From the NCBI GenBank assembly GCA_963070105.1, contig OY718804.1:8043817-8107816 (forward strand): a DNA stretch of 64,000 bases, given 5' to 3'. Below the pieces are notes generated by a model. The model made no database searches and was not told the DNA's origin. It saw only the letters and a program-made list of their open reading frames with translations. Shown here piece by piece: positions 13,369 through 25,813 of this stretch; position 1 is the stretch's first letter, and each line of letters starts with the position of its first letter. The translations under genes were made by a program, and so were the position numbers. Origin of the DNA: Litomosoides sigmodontis. Its lineage: Eukaryota; Nematoda; Chromadorea; Rhabditida; Onchocercidae.

Positions 13369-16300
13369 TCAAAAGAAAGATAAGTGAGAAAAGGACAACT
13401 TTTTGACGATCTGTACAACATCCTCGTCATTCAATACGTGTTCTTTTCCTACTCTTTGCGGATTATGCTTCGCTGAACTCCCCCAAACGTATGCGCTGAA
13501 AATCAGAAATCGTGGCATAAAGCACTATAGTTAAGTGCAGTGCATTTTTGAGTACACTAAGCGCGATAGATTAATTTAGAGGAACATTATGTTTTATTTG
13601 CCTTACAACTTGAGCATAGGATGTTAAAAACAACTCACAATTTGAAATCTTTCTGAAGGCTTTTATGAATTTTTAAGCATAAATCATCTATAGTTCGTGT
13701 TTCTGCTGGTAGTACAATGGGTGCATTGTAATCAGGCAACTGTCCTTTCGGTTTGGTGTATCTAAAATAGTTTTTACCACAGTTAATTTTGTTAGTTTGG
13801 CAATAAAAAATTACAAATGTTCATCCACAAGTTAGATTTCTGAAGTTTCGATGTAAAATGTCGGACTGTGCTAACTTGCATGTAACTTTCAGATTTGTTA
13901 GACAGATGTTCAATTTTTAATTCTTGGTTCTTGAACAATAGAAAATTGTAAACTTACACCCTGATGAGATCCAAATAATCCCATATTTTGTCTAACAAAT
14001 CATCGAAGTTCCATTTATGATGCGCAGAAATGGGCACACAGTGGGGAATTTTATATATTATGTCTAACTCCTGAAAATTAATTTCATGTGGAAGTGAAAC
14101 TAGAAATAAATATCTCCCGGGACAAATCTTAAAAAAGACGGCCTTACCTCCACTGAAATTTGATCGATTTTGTTTAAAACATATATACATGGAATATAAA
14201 TCCTGCAACATATAAGAACTTGTATAAGCTTGAAAATATTTAATCCAAAACAAAAAAGCCAAAACAGACTTCTGATCGGATGGGACCTCATAGAACATCA
14301 GAAATTGGAATTACGAGCATGTTAGCGCTATACTTCGTCCAAAAAAAAGAACAGTTCTGAGCCTCATTACCTGTTCCCCTCAATAACGTCAATTAAATCC
14401 TCCGATGTTGCGTCATACTTCAAAGTTACGTCGGCATTGTGTATACGATATTCTGCTAAAATACTTTTTACTATGTCCGCATCCAGTTCCGACTGTGGTG
14501 CCTAAGAATAAAGTCTTCAGGAAAAGTTGTGTAAAGTAGTTTCATTTTAATACACATGCTCAAAAGAACATTGAAGAAGATATGATTGGATATCATAATC
14601 TGAAGAGTTCAATCATGGGAGCCTAAAAGGACAATCAGTGGTGAAAAAGTAGGTATCAAGTATGGTCCGCAAAAAAACGAACAGCGGTCACTAGGTACTG
14701 CTAGCACGGCTACGAACGTGTACAGTAGCTTACCAAACAAGTTAGATTTAGACCGCCTTTCTCTTTACGTTTAAAAACAATATTTGGCGGTGATTTGTTC
14801 AGTCGTATGCCGAAGCCTTCCAATTCCTGTTCAAGCAATTTTTTGTGCTGCAGGGGCTTCATAACATCTAATACCATCAAAATTAACGAACAAGTCCGTG
14901 CCACTGAAAACAAGTTACAATTCATTTGCATTATTTATAAGCAGTAAGAGACAATAAAAATGAGACTTGAAGCACAAGTGAACTAACCAGCAATCACTTG
15001 TCGACCACGTCCCTTTCCATCCTTTGCACCTTCAATGATTCCGGGCAAATCCAAAAGCTGTATTTTGGCACCTTTGTAACGAATGACACCTGGTACGGTT
15101 GTGAGAGTGGTGAATTCATATGCTGCGACTTCCGAGTAGACACCAGCAAGGTTACACAATAGCGTCGATTTACCAACTGATGGAAAACCTGGAAGATTAG
15201 TGTCGACCTAAACTCAACTAGCTCATAAACATTTCGAAAAATCTGAATCTTTGGATTCATTTTTCAAAAGATTATTAATGCTGTGGGAAGAGATGGTAAT
15301 GTCTACTACTTTCAGTCATGAATTATGTTTAAGCATAACTAACGTCCCTTCTTTTAGCTCTCTCCCATGCACACATACACTATAATGTGTGATTTCCTTG
15401 AATGGCGAAAGAACATATTAAAGAGCTGAAGTGTTCGATGACATCCATTCGCTCATACATGCGCTTATAATGAAGCTATTGCTTCATATTTTTGAGTGAT
15501 GCACTAATAACATATTTGATAAATTTTCGCTTTAACTCAATCATTACTGTGAAAGTGTCCTCAGCTTGCAATTAAAAATCTTCAAATATCTATCACTTCT
15601 CTTCATTTTTCTTTTTACTACTAAAATTATTGAAATCAAATTTCCCACTTGTGTTTTCGTTGCAAAAAAAAGTTCCCCGAATTCTTTCTTTTTTTCCCAC
15701 CTCTCTGTGTTCTTCTTCCTATTCATTCTAATCTAACTTTTAAATTAATCCTTTTAAAGCTTACACTGTGAAATATTTATTCGACGAAATATGAATCACA
15801 GAAAAAAATTCATCTGATAATTGCAAGAGAATGGAATAAGCCGCCTCTAAGTGGATGGGCTGCTTTCGTTTAACCTCGTCGAAGATCATGCGCGAACCAA
15901 CTCCATAAATGTTTAGTGAAGTGACAAACTGCATATCACTTCTATCATCCTGCCGCTCACGTCACATCAAACACTCTCCGTAAAGAAAGGCCCTAATTCA
16001 TCCCATATTTCTCACTCGGTGTTTGTTTTCTTCAAACTGTGCTTCACTCCATTTCATCATTTCTTATGCTCTTTTTTGCTGTGTTCGAATAGTGAATTCC
16101 AATTTTTTTAGAAAAAAAAATGTCAATAGCCTATTACACAAAGTACATTTTATTGCTCGATGGGATGAAATTGACTTTACAAATCTATGTTTTTTTCGGA
16201 AAACCTATTTTTTTGAAGCAGTAATACATAGTTATCCCATCACCGCGCACTTCAACAAGTAAGTGGACAGACAGGTAATTATGCAACAAAAAAAGAATTG

Positions 16301-16789
16301 AAATGTGCGAAGATTTACGCAGCACTGCTAGCTTAGTAAAGTGAAATGCTATATTTTAGAGAATAATATCTTTGTGTGTTTGTTGAAATGTGAGAATTGG
16401 CATTTACGACGGTGTCGTGCTTGCTTACTTATGCATATTTATTTATTGATACCACGGCGAACTTTAATTGCAATGAATAATAAGAGTTTCATTGGAAGAG
16501 GGTAGAGAGAAAGGAAAATTCGGAAACAGTGAGATGTAAGGAGGATGATAAGAGAGGAGAGGCCTGCGATTTAAGGCCATTAAAGCGGATTCACGGATGA
16601 GGGAGGGCTAGTGTGAAAAAGGCGATAAGAATGCTTGCAATGAGATCGAGCGGACGATGTAAAACGAGTGGAGTAGCTGAGACGTCGTGCTAAGACGGAC
16701 TCGAGAAATTCCACTCTATACATCCGTCATATGGTCTGTGTATGTGTATGTGTGTATGTGTATGTGTGTGTATGTGTGTGTGTGTGTGT

Positions 16790-16822
<33 letters not shown>

Positions 16823-19800
16823 GCGCGTATGTTATCTTCTTAAAGATTGAAATTTTTTGCTGACATTTGCAGCAGAAACAAGGGATTGGCCCGACGCAAG
16901 CATCCTATAGTGGCACATGGATGATGGTAAGACCTGACTGCAGGCCTGGAACTAAAATAGCCTTTGGCTTCTATTATTACCACTATCACTACTACTACTA
17001 CCACTACTGCTACTGTATTGATATTTTATTATGCACTTAATCTCATTGCTACCCTTCATCTCATACCTGTTGTACGATGAATCTGCTTCGAGAGTAGCAT
17101 CAGCGAATAAAGGCATCTCTCACAAGATGACCTCATATCCATCAGCTTTCGGTTCGATCCGATCAATGAATGATAAATATTCACCGTTTGCTACTACGAT
17201 AATCAATACCACTACCACTACCACTACCACTACTACTACTACTACTACTACCTTCGCTACTTCATCAGTACTCCGTAGTGATCTATTATGCAACAATAAT
17301 TCCGAATTTGTATGCGTTTGCCAACGGAATGCGGGTAACTTACTAAAACACTACATTCTATGCAATGAACTCATTGAGGTATTTTTGATTTTGAATTTCA
17401 GTATATAATTGTGGAATGTTTGTCTTTCAGCCGTTTACTTCTACACGGATTACTTCCCTGAAGCAGAAATGCCCTAGTTAGAAGCAGAAGCATTGTGCCA
17501 ACGGCAGCATATTAAAATATGAAGTAGGAGTGAGGAAGAGAGCTCAGAGCTAATGATAATATGTATTCTAAAACATAATAGAAAAAATTCCAGATAATTT
17601 TAACCATGGAACTCTATTTCCTCTGAGAAAATTGAATTTATACAGCCATATCTACGGGAGTCCGAAAATTGCGAACTAGGGCTCCCGAAAAGGTTAGGCA
17701 ATTACTTATGGACTTTTTTTATTCCTAATAGAACGAAACAGGGAGGAAGGAAATGATCCGAAATTGAAAAGTTAAAAGATTCAATTCTCATATCCAACAC
17801 ATTCGTCGAAAATCAGCATGAACAAGACTTTAATGAAATAAATCCCGCTCTATTCCATTTAACATCAACTGATTTCGATATTCTCTTCAAAATATTTCTC
17901 ATTGAATTCATTTGAAGCCATACTCAATTCTTAGTTGAAACTTCAGGAGCCAATAATATTTTGATAATTAATGAAAAGTTACAGAAAAACACAAACTACT
18001 CGCTTCAAATTTTTATAAAATCCAGAACATTCAAAACACAAAAAGAAAATCCTTTAGGTCCTAAAATAACTTCAGTCTACTTGAAAACATGATATGTCCG
18101 GATAAATTCAATTACAAAGAACCGATCAAGTTGATATCGAAGTGCGTACTCCAATTTCTAAAACATCTTATTATGATTTCCGTCAACTGTCCTTTTTTCT
18201 TTAAGTTGTGGTTTTTTTTCAAGCAAAATATGTGTAATGGATTTTGAGTGGAGGTGTGTCTTGGCCAAATGTATTTAAAACATGCGTAAATTGTTTACAA
18301 ACAAGAAAAATAAGTTCTCATAACTTCAGGGTGATTGTTGAGAGAAGTAATAAATACAACAAAAGCTTAAAATCAAAGTTATTTATAGTATTATCAGCAA
18401 GTGGTAATGTAGTAGTTTTCGCGCAAAAAGAAATTGAAAAATATATCATGAATAAAAGATTAAATTTCTCGAATTTTTAACTGGAAAATAGCAACAATTT
18501 CTGGTTTATTTTATTGCGCGTTTTTTTTGATATAATTATTCTTCTTTAATTAGCACTAGTTTAATGATAAATAGGGATTTAACAATTTTTACATAGGATA
18601 ACTGATCAAATTATGGAATTTTTCAGTTGGATGAATTGCCAGTAATTGAAATGAACATCAAGCGTGTGAATTTAAGTGCCCGGTTGCACACCAATGAAAC
18701 ATATGAATCTTATTTTAAACGTCGAGTTGCAGCCGTTGTAAGCACCTACTGCGAGCAACAAACTGATGAATGCATTACTACCACACTCAGGCTAAAGAAG
18801 GTAAATGCTTATGAGGGAAGGAATTACAAAACATTTCTCTCCCTACGACTGATAGATATTTTGATTTAATTATCGCGAACAAATGTGTTAGTTGCTAAAT
18901 CCTCTTATGCACTTCATCACATGTCCTTAAAATCTCGTGTACTCTAACTTAGTGGATTTCTTCGAAATGTAGATAAGACAAATTTTTGGGTGAATACCGT
19001 CATGTAAAGAGACTAGAGATGGACATTTTAAGATAGACCTAAGGAAAGAAAGTCTGAAGTGAAAACAAACTTTGTCTGTTACAGGAGAATGTTGTACTAC
19101 TCAGTGTCAAATCAACCAGTTCAGAAGCGACAGCAATTGGCTTTGTCGTTACTAAAAGTCAGAGACGAAGTACTCTCAGTACTATGAGAATTCTTGATTC
19201 TGATAAAGTGAAATACGTTTTATCGAAACAACTAGCTGCTCTATCCCGCATTCTTGGTGGAGTACGTATCGAACATGTTGAAGTGGTTACAATGGAAAAG
19301 TACCGCGGCAGTAATAATCGTGGAACTATAAAACTGGATAATTTCGGCCTTCTGATTATCCTATCCAGTGCTTCTACATTTCTGATAATCACCTACACCA
19401 TTGCTGCCGTCCGAGTGTGCAGGTTAGGTTCATTTACACGTATGAATTATGAATGTCAAAGAGCTATTCTCCTTAACTTCAATTTTTCCATCTATATTAG
19501 AAGCTAATCAATACATGCATGCTTTAATCCCTCTTTAACAAATGCAAACAATCCTTGCGTAAATTTTTCGAAAATAAAATTGTAAGTGACAATAAAAAGT
19601 TCATAACGGTATGCATGACCTTTTAAGCTTTTAGCATCAATATAAAAATCTTTTATTTATTGTTTTTCATGCAAAATCAATCATCTAAACTAAATTCATG
19701 CTTGTTACTTATACTAACTCATCATTCTGCTCTTCTTTTTCAATAAATTCTTATTTCATAGACTAAGGTATCTTTCAATGAAAATGCAACAACAACACAA

Positions 19801-22800
19801 TACTTGCAAAATTCCCTACGATTCCAATTTCGTATTTTGAAGAATTTCAAAAAAAACGATCAATCACGATTTGCTCCAATTATCAGCACGACACATGCTC
19901 ATATTCAAGTTCTAAATTGAGAAAATTAATTCAATACCCAAATGAATCCTAAGTCTTTGGTTAACTTGTAGTTATCCAGAATTAAATTATTTCTAACATA
20001 TCAAATTAGTACACCATAAGTTAGTAAAGGAGAAAAGTCTCCCACTCTCTTTATTAATATCTTTTTATTCATCTAAAATCCAGCACTTTGTTTCAAAAAC
20101 CTAGTTTTCTCAACTGAAGCACAAATCTACTTACTTCTTACTAGTTCGTTATTTACGCTAAGCAAATACCCCAACGGAACGTGCTTATGTGATAGGTAAC
20201 GGCATACAACTTACGATGCAACCGTGCCGAATACCTCGATGGTCTTGGCTCTGAGTTATGCAAACGTAAAATTAACATATTCTGTTCTATAATTTCTTAA
20301 TCGCTAAATATGATAGTATAAACATTTTCCCCCAAACATTTCCCTCCAGGCTCTCTATGTTTAAATAATAAATACAGAAATAGAACACCACAAAAAATGG
20401 AGACAAATAATAAAAAGTATGAAGAAGACTTTCAGACTAAATAAATTTCACGGTTTCAGTCGTAGCCTGCCTGTAGTTTTTTTAAAGAATAATCGCTACC
20501 GTCCATCTTCGGATTTTAACAACAGACGTGTAGAACAGTTTTTGCTCCTCATTCGTATTTTTTCAAATTTTATTTCTGCGTTTCTTGAGTTAACAGCTAA
20601 TTGAAGCTGTTTGTCGAGAATCTTTTTGGAAACAGTCAGTTACGAAAAAAAAATCGATTTGATGATTACAAAGTTGTTATTAGTGGAACTCAATTTCAGA
20701 GACTGTTATGCAAAAAAACAAGCAAAGAAGAATGGTAACAAATTGAACAACGCTTTCGAAATGCCGAATTATGGTGCCTGTGTGGAACAGAATGAGATAA
20801 GCAAGAGTTACGACATTCATAGTACGGTAAAAACAAGCGCTCTAGAAGGAACCGATCAAAATAACTCAACTCGAGGAGAAATACCAGTTATGGATGCATA
20901 CCAAATGAGGCGAATGTTCCAATGCGATCCATCACAGTTGCCAGCTGAAGTAGCACCGTCACCGCAAACTTCCACAGATTTACATGTAATGTATGCCTCA
21001 GAACACCTCAGTGGATCCAAATCACAAGCATGTGCTCCACAACCAACGCAAACTGTTCACCAATCAAGAAATGAGAAGGACGGCAGAAGGAACTCTGTGA
21101 TCTCAGATAAAATTAGTAAGACATCTCAAGGAAATAAAAGTATTGTTGAAGTACCTCAGAAAGATGCCAATGTGTTGGCGACAAATAAAGAAGCCGTTGA
21201 AAGATCATCCCATTATGATTCCAATTCAACGAACTATTTTTGCCAACCAGAAAAAGATTTTTCTGAACAGCAGACTGAAAAATTGGCGACACCAATCCAT
21301 AATCAGCTAATGGCAACCTGCAATCAACCTGGAACCATTGTGTCTTCAAATTTGAAAGGGCCAAAGATTGATGAGCTCCCAGAAATAATCTGGAATCAAC
21401 CTCTGTTAGAAAATGAATCAACTCGGTTGACAAATAAAGAAATGCGAAACAAATCTGACACCTTGACAAGTTTATTTTCTGAATCGCCATTCGATGCGAC
21501 GAATCTTCACAACGAAGAAACAATAAATTTGAAATTACGTCAATCAAATCAAAGAACTGGACGTTGCACCAGAACTGAAGTAACTAGTTGGAAGAGAGTT
21601 CCTCTAACGAATGAATTGAGTTATCATCAAGGATCAGAATCCTCGGACTGCTTTGCAAAACATGCCAAACCTGCTAGTGTCATCCAAAAATCGAGAACAA
21701 CCCATCAGTTCGATAACTGGTCCAGTGAAAGCGACGAAGAACGAGGTGATGTATATCACAGATTATCAGAAGCCGAGGAAGAGCAGGAAACATAAAGTAC
21801 ATAGGAATTCATCGCTTTGAGCTGTACGGAAAAAAAGTCGAAAATTTCGCAGAAAATTCTACAATTTCTCAAAATGAGAAGAATTTCGAGCTGAATTTGC
21901 ATATGAAATCTCTTATACGTTCAAGGTTAGCACTAACGAGTCATACTACAAAGAGCTGAGAGAGTCACCGTTACCATCGAATTCGTTGAATTTGAGTCTT
22001 ACATCTAACAAACTAACATCTGAAGAGTTTGTTAGCTTCGCACCTATAGATGATTTGAAGTAGTACAAGAACAGCATCGAAAATTTTAATTTTCTTCAGC
22101 GATTGAGTATAAACAAATCAAAAATTTAATTTTCATGTATATTTAATACTAAGAAGGTACAGTGTTTGCGGTAATCTTACAACTTTAGTAATTTCTACAA
22201 TTTTATGCGACAAATCTTTCGTGTGAATGATTTCGTTCTCCTTTTTACATCATGGTAATAAAGCTTTGAAATTTTTTATGTCTGTTTTTAAGGAATGCAA
22301 AACTAAGAATTTAATATTTGTCCCTATAATGGTATGTTGTTGATGAAAACAATGAAACACCTTCTGGTCTTTTCAAAACGATTATTTCTTAAATTAGTGT
22401 ATAAAGACGAACTTTCATAATTTTTTCGAGTATTTTCCAAAACTGCTTTCCTCTGAATTTCAGATCAGTTCTCCAAAAGCCCAATTGTATGCCATAGACA
22501 CATAGATGCATAAAGGAAAGTTCGTTTGCCGTATTTAGAAGCGATTTCGAAACTGAGGAAATTCAGAGAAGTGATTTTGAAATTGAGGAAATTCAGAGAA
22601 AGATGATTAGAAATTTCGAAATTAAGATACAAATCACATTTTATGAAACACAGATTTGAAAAATATGACCAAATAAACAGATCAACAGGAAATTAGTTTT
22701 TAATTCTACAGCAATATGCATTCTTTTCATTTCAAGCATTTAAATCACTCATTTATTACTTGTCATTGCTGTAACGATCGTTCCTATTGCAAATGTCAGA

Positions 22801-23904
22801 AATTATTTGTGCTATAAATGAAACCATTATCGCAATATGATGTGCATTCATTTTACAATGAAGGATGAAGTAAATTTGAATAAATTGCTCAATAGAGGAA
22901 AAATATGAAATAAAGTTTAAATCAATATCGAATAAACTTAAATTTTCCCGAAGAATTCAGAAAATATACTGGAAAACACATTTAATTTAATTAACTAAAT
23001 AATCTTAGCTAACAAAAATGATGTGGTAAAACAGCAGATTAAATGTGATAGGAATTATTTAACAGGTTAACTGATTCCTAGCTATAATAATGTTATGACT
23101 AATACCTAATAAAGGCCGATAATAAGCAACAAATAGTGCAGGTAATTCTATGAAAAGAACAATCAATTACGCTACCTGAATAACGTAAGCAGTTTTCACA
23201 ATATCTTGTTAAATTAATATTAAAATATTTCCGCTGTATTTTTTTTTGCTCCATGAACATTGTGATAAAACGCTGCAGAGTAATACGGTTAAATAAAAAT
23301 TAAGCGGCAATATGAATCTGGCATATTCCTACTTTTTGACATAAAGAAGGAATTGACATTTTTTGTGCATTAAAGTTCCATATGACGCAACAATGTGCAA
23401 CCGACATTTGCTGCAGGTAAATTAATAATTCTATTTTTTCATTTTTCGTTGACATAATTCCAGTAGAGAAAACAAAATAAAACTAACCCACAAATCCAAT
23501 TCGCGCATCACCCGTTTTAGCGACATCGAAGCCCTCGCCTGAACCGCCACTTCCACCTTTTGGTGTTATTAATTCTCGTCGTAACTTTGCTACACGTGCT
23601 TTTAACATACCCAAGTGACCCATAGTTGCTTTGTTTTTTTGTGTGCGAGCCATCTGAAACGAAATAAAATTCCCAAGTCCTTCAGAAGCTTTCTCTTTTG
23701 ATTTTGCAATATTCCCTTTGTCAAAGTAATCTGCATATAAATGACTCATGAGAATTCTCGAAATACCTTCCACTAATATAAAAATTCACACGGCAAATGA
23801 TGAAAATCAATACATCAGACATGCTCAAAGCTTATCTCACTGTATTTTTTACAGTTAATCATTACCTCGGCTTCGATTTCCGCAATTTTCGCCAAAATCG
23901 ACAT
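13369..23904 (-). CDS. DRG1: Developmentally regulated GTP-binding protein 1
   Basis: Nine exons: 23866-23904, 23488-23653, 14988-15188, 14734-14903, 14371-14501, 14148-14202, 13958-14070, 13639-13761, 13369-13495. They sum to 374 codons plus stop, close to human DRG1 (367). DRG1 is a cytosolic translation-associated OBG-family GTPase that works with the DFRP1/ZC3H15 partner. The N-terminus has [10 protein letters not shown] and a Gly-rich linker. The G1 loop [11 protein letters not shown] is built across the exon 2/exon 3 junction. G3 reads [18 protein letters not shown] and G4 reads NKID. The TGS domain follows ([18 protein letters not shown], later [10 protein letters not shown]). DRG1 rather than DRG2 is shown by LITPKGG and PQSELDA. 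Intron 2 (15189-23487) is 8.3 kb, far longer than the others, and hosts an opposite-strand gene. The start codon sits one base after a CCTAG acceptor, which fits trans-splicing. Confidence 0.95.
16736..16822. repeat. (TG)n microsatellite
   Basis: A TG run with interspersed TATG units, inside DRG1 intron 2 and about 0.2 kb upstream of the nested gene. A purine-rich stretch lies just before it (about 16490-16700). Confidence 0.95.
16971..17015 (+). repeat. ACT/ACC trinucleotide repeat upstream of nested gene
   Basis: Imperfect CAC/TAC/TAT triplets end 15 bases before the nested gene's ATG. The same triplet family reappears in frame inside exon 1 (17206-17252), where it encodes threonine. Confidence 0.8.
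17031..21795 (+). CDS. Single-pass membrane protein nested in DRG1 intron
   Basis: Four exons: 17031-17378, 18627-18800, 19085-19422, 20700-21795. They give 651 codons plus stop with matching phases. The N-terminus [14 protein letters not shown] could be a weak signal peptide. Next comes a run of about 15 threonines coded by ACC/ACT repeats (mucin-like), then a Cys-containing ectodomain ([20 protein letters not shown]). One membrane span lies at residues about 261-283 ([20 protein letters not shown]), followed by a basic stop-transfer and a cytoplasmic tail of about 366 residues. The tail is polar, Ser/Asn/Gln-rich and ends in an acidic cluster. An in-frame stop precedes the ATG, but an upstream exon is not excluded. 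The family is not recognised. The region before the span has SEA-like size, but no signature was seen. AATAAA at 22257 may be its poly(A) signal. Confidence 0.65.
17206..17252 (+). repeat. In-frame ACC/ACT repeat coding for poly-Thr
   Basis: The triplets switch from CACTAC to pure ACT units and are translated as threonine only. The tract is likely to vary in length between individuals (inference from simple-repeat behaviour). Confidence 0.9.
22543..22602. repeat. Two tandem copies of a 30-base unit
   Basis: Copies at 22543-22572 and 22573-22602 share GAGGAAATTCAGAGAA and differ at a few bases. They lie in DRG1 intron 2, beyond the nested gene. Confidence 0.75.
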
Positions 23905-24523
23905 TCTAGGTGGAGCTCGTTTCTCAGTGAATAAATGTGATTATCTAAAATATGTTAAGCATCCAGAAAAGCAGCCATCAAGCCGCACTTCAAACTTAGA
24001 TTTCTTTTCGAAAATATTTTTTCCACATTCATAAGGTTCCAATTAATTTTGGCGGGTGAGAAAAATGCAATCCACTCTATTAAAAATGATTAGTCAATTC
24101 CTTCCTCCACAAAACTGTCACTGTAAGTCGGAAAAATGAGTTAGTGAAACTTATTACTGTACTTGAAATTAGAATGCACCACAGAAACAAACAATTCAGG
24201 GCGCATGGTATACCTAATTTAATTCTCTATGTCTGACAGTCAGTAGATATGATAAAGTCGTCGTTGGAAAAATGCGTATACATTCACAATTGAGTAACAT
24301 AGTGTTAATTTCTCAAAACAGTCTCAAAATTCAAATATATTTCCCACATGCGTAGAACATTCGAAAACAATAAAAAATAGTTTTTGAAGTGAAATTTTAT
24401 ATGAACAATAATCATATTAGAGTATTCACGCGGTACAAAGTGCAAGCGATAAAGACATCTTTCAATCATTCAATCATGTAATTCAAAACAGAATTAAAAA
24501 TAAAATGTAACTAGGAAATCATA

Positions 24524-25017
24524 TTAAGCATGACGAATTTCCAGGGAAAACAATGAATTCGCCAAACCGCACGTTGACCTGAGTGTTCTAGAGAACTCAT
24601 ATGCAGATCCAATCCCAACCCAGTACCAAATTGCAAAAATGAGCTCCTGAAAGTTTTCGAACAATATAAAGAAATGCCAAGCCCATATAATTTAGATAAC
24701 ATATAGAAACCTGGAGCTTTCTTAAATATTTCCAGCGTAAAAATCCTAGTTTTTCTGCAAGCTATATCACCAAGCTTTACTCGTAAAAGAGTGAACCGAA
24801 TGAAGACAGTAATCTAATTTCATTCATTCCAGACACTACCAACTCAAACTTAAATATGGTTGATGGAAATTTAGGATTATTACTCACCAAGCTCTAAAGC
24901 AACTGGAATTACTAGGAAACGTAAAGCACCATTTCTCGTTTCCAGTTGAGCTCTTCTGCGTTCTTCCATTTGTGCGGCTGCATCTCCACTACCTTGAAGT
25001 CCACGTGGCGCAAGCAT
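24524..25017 (-). CDS. Small membrane-associated protein, 98 aa
   Basis: Three exons: 24888-25017, 24711-24754, 24524-24646. They sum exactly to 98 codons plus stop with matching phases. The order is a short N-terminus (MLAPRGLQGSGDAAAQ), a charged helix (MEERRRAQLETRNG), a hydrophobic segment (ALRFLVIPVALEL), a basic linker (RWKYLRKLQ), and a second hydrophobic aromatic segment (ELIFAIWYWVGIGSAYEF). This suggests a small organelle or inner-membrane protein, but I recognise no family. A CCAG acceptor sits two bases before the ATG, which fits trans-splicing; an earlier exon cannot be excluded. It lies between EEF2KMT and DRG1 on the same strand, about 0.6-0.8 kb from each. Confidence 0.6.
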
Positions 25018-25506
25018 TTCTGGTTACCAAAGGCTCTAGTAAGTTTAACAAACAAATACAAGTAGCTAAAAACGGAGTGGGGTGAATTAATGTGAGACCC
25101 AATAACGCCGTTAGATCTTATATAGCAAATGAATAATGCAATAAACCTAGTTTTCTGCTGATGTTAACGCTTCTACTTTTATCCGTATTGCTTAAGTAAT
25201 AAAAATTTAATGCCCTGGAATTTATAAATTTCCGAAAATACTTCATTTCATACAACTCTTCAACAGTTATAATAGAAAGAAAATTGATAAATACTGGCAA
25301 TATAGTTAAATTGCAAGAGTTGATTCGTCAATTTAATTCCAAAGATACACGAAATATCCCAAGGCCCTATTCTTCACCCTCAAACCATCGGATAACTGAT
25401 CTTGCGAGACATGAGTAAGATATGATAACAGGTGATGACGACCTCAATTATCACTGGACAGAAATAAGCGAAGTGCAGGACTTTATTGTAAATAATCTAA
25501 AATCTT

Positions 25507-25605
25507 TTATCTTTCAAATTTCTCCAAATCTTTTCCAATCCATTGTAAGAGCGTTAATACATTTTGAAGCGACTTTTGGATGGATCCTTCATCTGTGAAT
25601 ATTAC
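25507..25605 (-). other. Orphan exon-like open frame with stop
   Basis: After a good ATTCCAG acceptor, 32 codons run to TAA and read as a plausible amphipathic helix (SLQNVLTLLQWIGKDLEKF). It lies between EEF2KMT and the 98-aa gene and fits neither model. It could be an alternative last exon of EEF2KMT or chance. Confidence 0.3.
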
Positions 25606-25813
25606 CTGGAATGCCAAATCAAATATTGGACAATATAAACCTAATAATGCACACTTGAGTTATAATATATAATAGGTATAAATCATCGATAACCGATAAA
25701 ATATACGCTAACAATAAATAACATCGACATTACTATTGCAGTACTCCAAAAATAAAGCAATATTCAATTTAAGGAAATCCGAATCGAACTAACGAAACAA
25801 TTTTCCGCTTTTT

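Noticed and set aside
20611..20699. Extension of the long open frame upstream of 20700 as start of a separate 394-aa protein
   Set aside because: A TTTCAG acceptor at 20699 and matching phase show that exon 4 of the nested membrane-protein gene begins at 20700.
21113..21547. 144-codon minus-strand open frame
   Set aside because: Mirror of the long coding exon on the plus strand; its composition fits antisense of Ser/Asn-rich coding sequence.
24511..24702. MICOS MIC10-like glycine motif (FGTGLGLDLH)
   Set aside because: It appears only in a reading frame that conflicts with the splice phase; the in-phase frame gives a different hydrophobic segment.
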